DNA from: Smittia aterrima
Taxonomy: Eukaryota > Arthropoda > Insecta > Diptera > Chironomidae
Assembly: GCA_033063855.1 (NCBI GenBank)
Contig: CP093829.1
Location: 18,197,537 to 18,261,536 of the forward strand
Direction: 5' to 3'
Length of the DNA stretch: 64,000 nucleotides
Part shown: positions 63,101 through 64,000 of the stretch, piece after piece
Layout of the letters: every line of letters begins with the position of its first letter
Position numbering within the stretch: position 1 is the stretch's first letter
The notes under the pieces: generated by a model
The model's input: only the letters and a program-made list of their open reading frames with translations
The model's database searches: none
What the model was told of the DNA's origin: nothing
Position numbers and translations under genes: made by a program

Positions 63101-64000
63101 TGTTTCCCTTGAAACTTTTCCGACGCCCACGAAACTTCTCGAACCCCTCAAATGACGACAGTCACTGTAATAAATCCGAGAATGAGAAGCATAATTCACT
63201 AATGATTGGTTTAATTCATGTCACGAACTCTTTGAAAATAGATTCATGTGATGACAAAATTGATATGAACAGGTGGAAGCGTTTCTTCTTTAGATTGAGT
63301 CGACCTACTTCCGAATCATGTTTACGTTTCTATCGAAAGACAAGTGATGTTTCAATTTGTCAACCGATCAATTAAATCATTTTAGTAAAGAGCAAGGACG
63401 ATATCAAGATTCACATCAATTTCTATTTCCACTTAGCTTTTATAACTTGGCACGGATGAAGGAGAAGAAAAGTCCTGAAATATGTTTGGCAAAGGCAAAA
63501 GTCTTTTCATTACTTAAATCTTCAATCTTATGGAGCATGAAACATTCAAAGCATAAGTTGCTTTTAAAAGCAATGCAGTTCTTAACGTGATGGAGAATCT
63601 TCTCCTCTCAACCCTTTCACGTCCACGTGGTGTCGTCTTATCTCTTCAGTCGTCATCTCGGAGATGATCGTTGCTTTATCTACTGTAGAGAATGCTAATA
63701 AAACGTAATGCCGTTGATATTTGCTTTACGAGCTGAATATCTTCATTTTCTAGTCTGTGCTTTAGATTTTATGTGTCGTGAAATATGAGACACGTTCGAG
63801 TCGCTCTGTTGTCGATGATAAAAGTCTTGTTGCCCCCTGGAATCATAATTCACGATGTGATTTTTAAAGTTGAGAGTAGAGTTTTGCTTTTGATAAAGCG
63901 ATGATGTAGAAACAGTCGTAAAACATTATCTGAAGAGTCATAAAGCTCGACGCTTTCTTAATCTCTTTCGATTGTCGCGAGTCGATTGACGGGAACCTCC
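54200..64000. other. Ggamma 3' UTR and gene-free remainder
   Basis: The 3' UTR starts at 54200; AATAAA at 54719-54724 is a possible polyadenylation signal. From there to the end I see no supportable gene. A possible orphan splice donor (CCAA followed by GTGAGT, about 58790) follows a leader-like sequence. A hydrophilic 69-codon frame at 62559-62768 begins with an ATG downstream of an acceptor-like TTGCAG, but neither can be tied to a gene. Confidence 0.4.

Noticed and set aside
1..64000. tRNA, rRNA, CRISPR arrays and bacterial-type operons
   Set aside because: I looked for tRNA-like B-box and anticodon-arm patterns, phased short repeats and closely packed genes and saw none. The window is eukaryotic, and I cannot exclude a tRNA without a scan.

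Overview
The window is from a eukaryotic nuclear genome. It is A+T-rich, carries small spliced genes with many 50-70 bp introns, and has very long non-coding stretches. The proteins point to an insect, most likely a dipteran: a Ggamma30A-type visual G-protein gamma subunit, an ELAV/FNE-type neuronal RNA-binding protein, and an NDF/GLYR1 chromatin protein. A nematoceran (midge-like) fly would fit, but I cannot fix the genus.

Layout. (1) 386-2652, plus strand: a complete nine-exon GLYR1/NDF gene (PWWP plus beta-hydroxyacid dehydrogenase-like domain). (2) 2653-10377: non-coding, with a nearly exact tandem duplication of about 640 bp (5411-6713) and a possible remote 5' UTR exon (8340-8822). (3) 10378-12640, minus strand: two tandem paralogous genes for secreted leucine-rich-repeat proteins. 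Each has its own TATA box and a tiny intron that splits codon 2. (4) 12641-32683, plus strand: an ELAV-family gene whose seven coding exons lie at 29893-32683, preceded by about 17 kb without recognisable coding sequence that probably contains its promoters and long 5' introns. (5) 32684-38061: A/T-rich non-coding sequence, possibly an extended ELAV 3' UTR in part. (6) 38062-40706: a decayed DDE-type transposase with in-frame stops and a nested 134-bp inverted-repeat element. (7) 41076-41402: a small secreted helical protein of unknown function. (8) About 44130-54199: the Ggamma30A-type gene, with three small coding exons (11, 102 and 106 nt) and a 6.9 kb intron. (9) 54200-64000: no gene I can support.

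The genes do not form a pathway. The ELAV-like protein (post-transcriptional control in neurons) and the Ggamma subunit (phototransduction or other GPCR signalling) are both typical of nervous tissue, and both sit in the large regulatory deserts often seen around neuronal genes. I did not find a convincing undescribed biological system. The most unusual items are the tandem duplication, the nested element inside the dead transposase, the LRR gene pair with start codons isolated on mini-exons, and several perfect inverted repeats in non-coding DNA.
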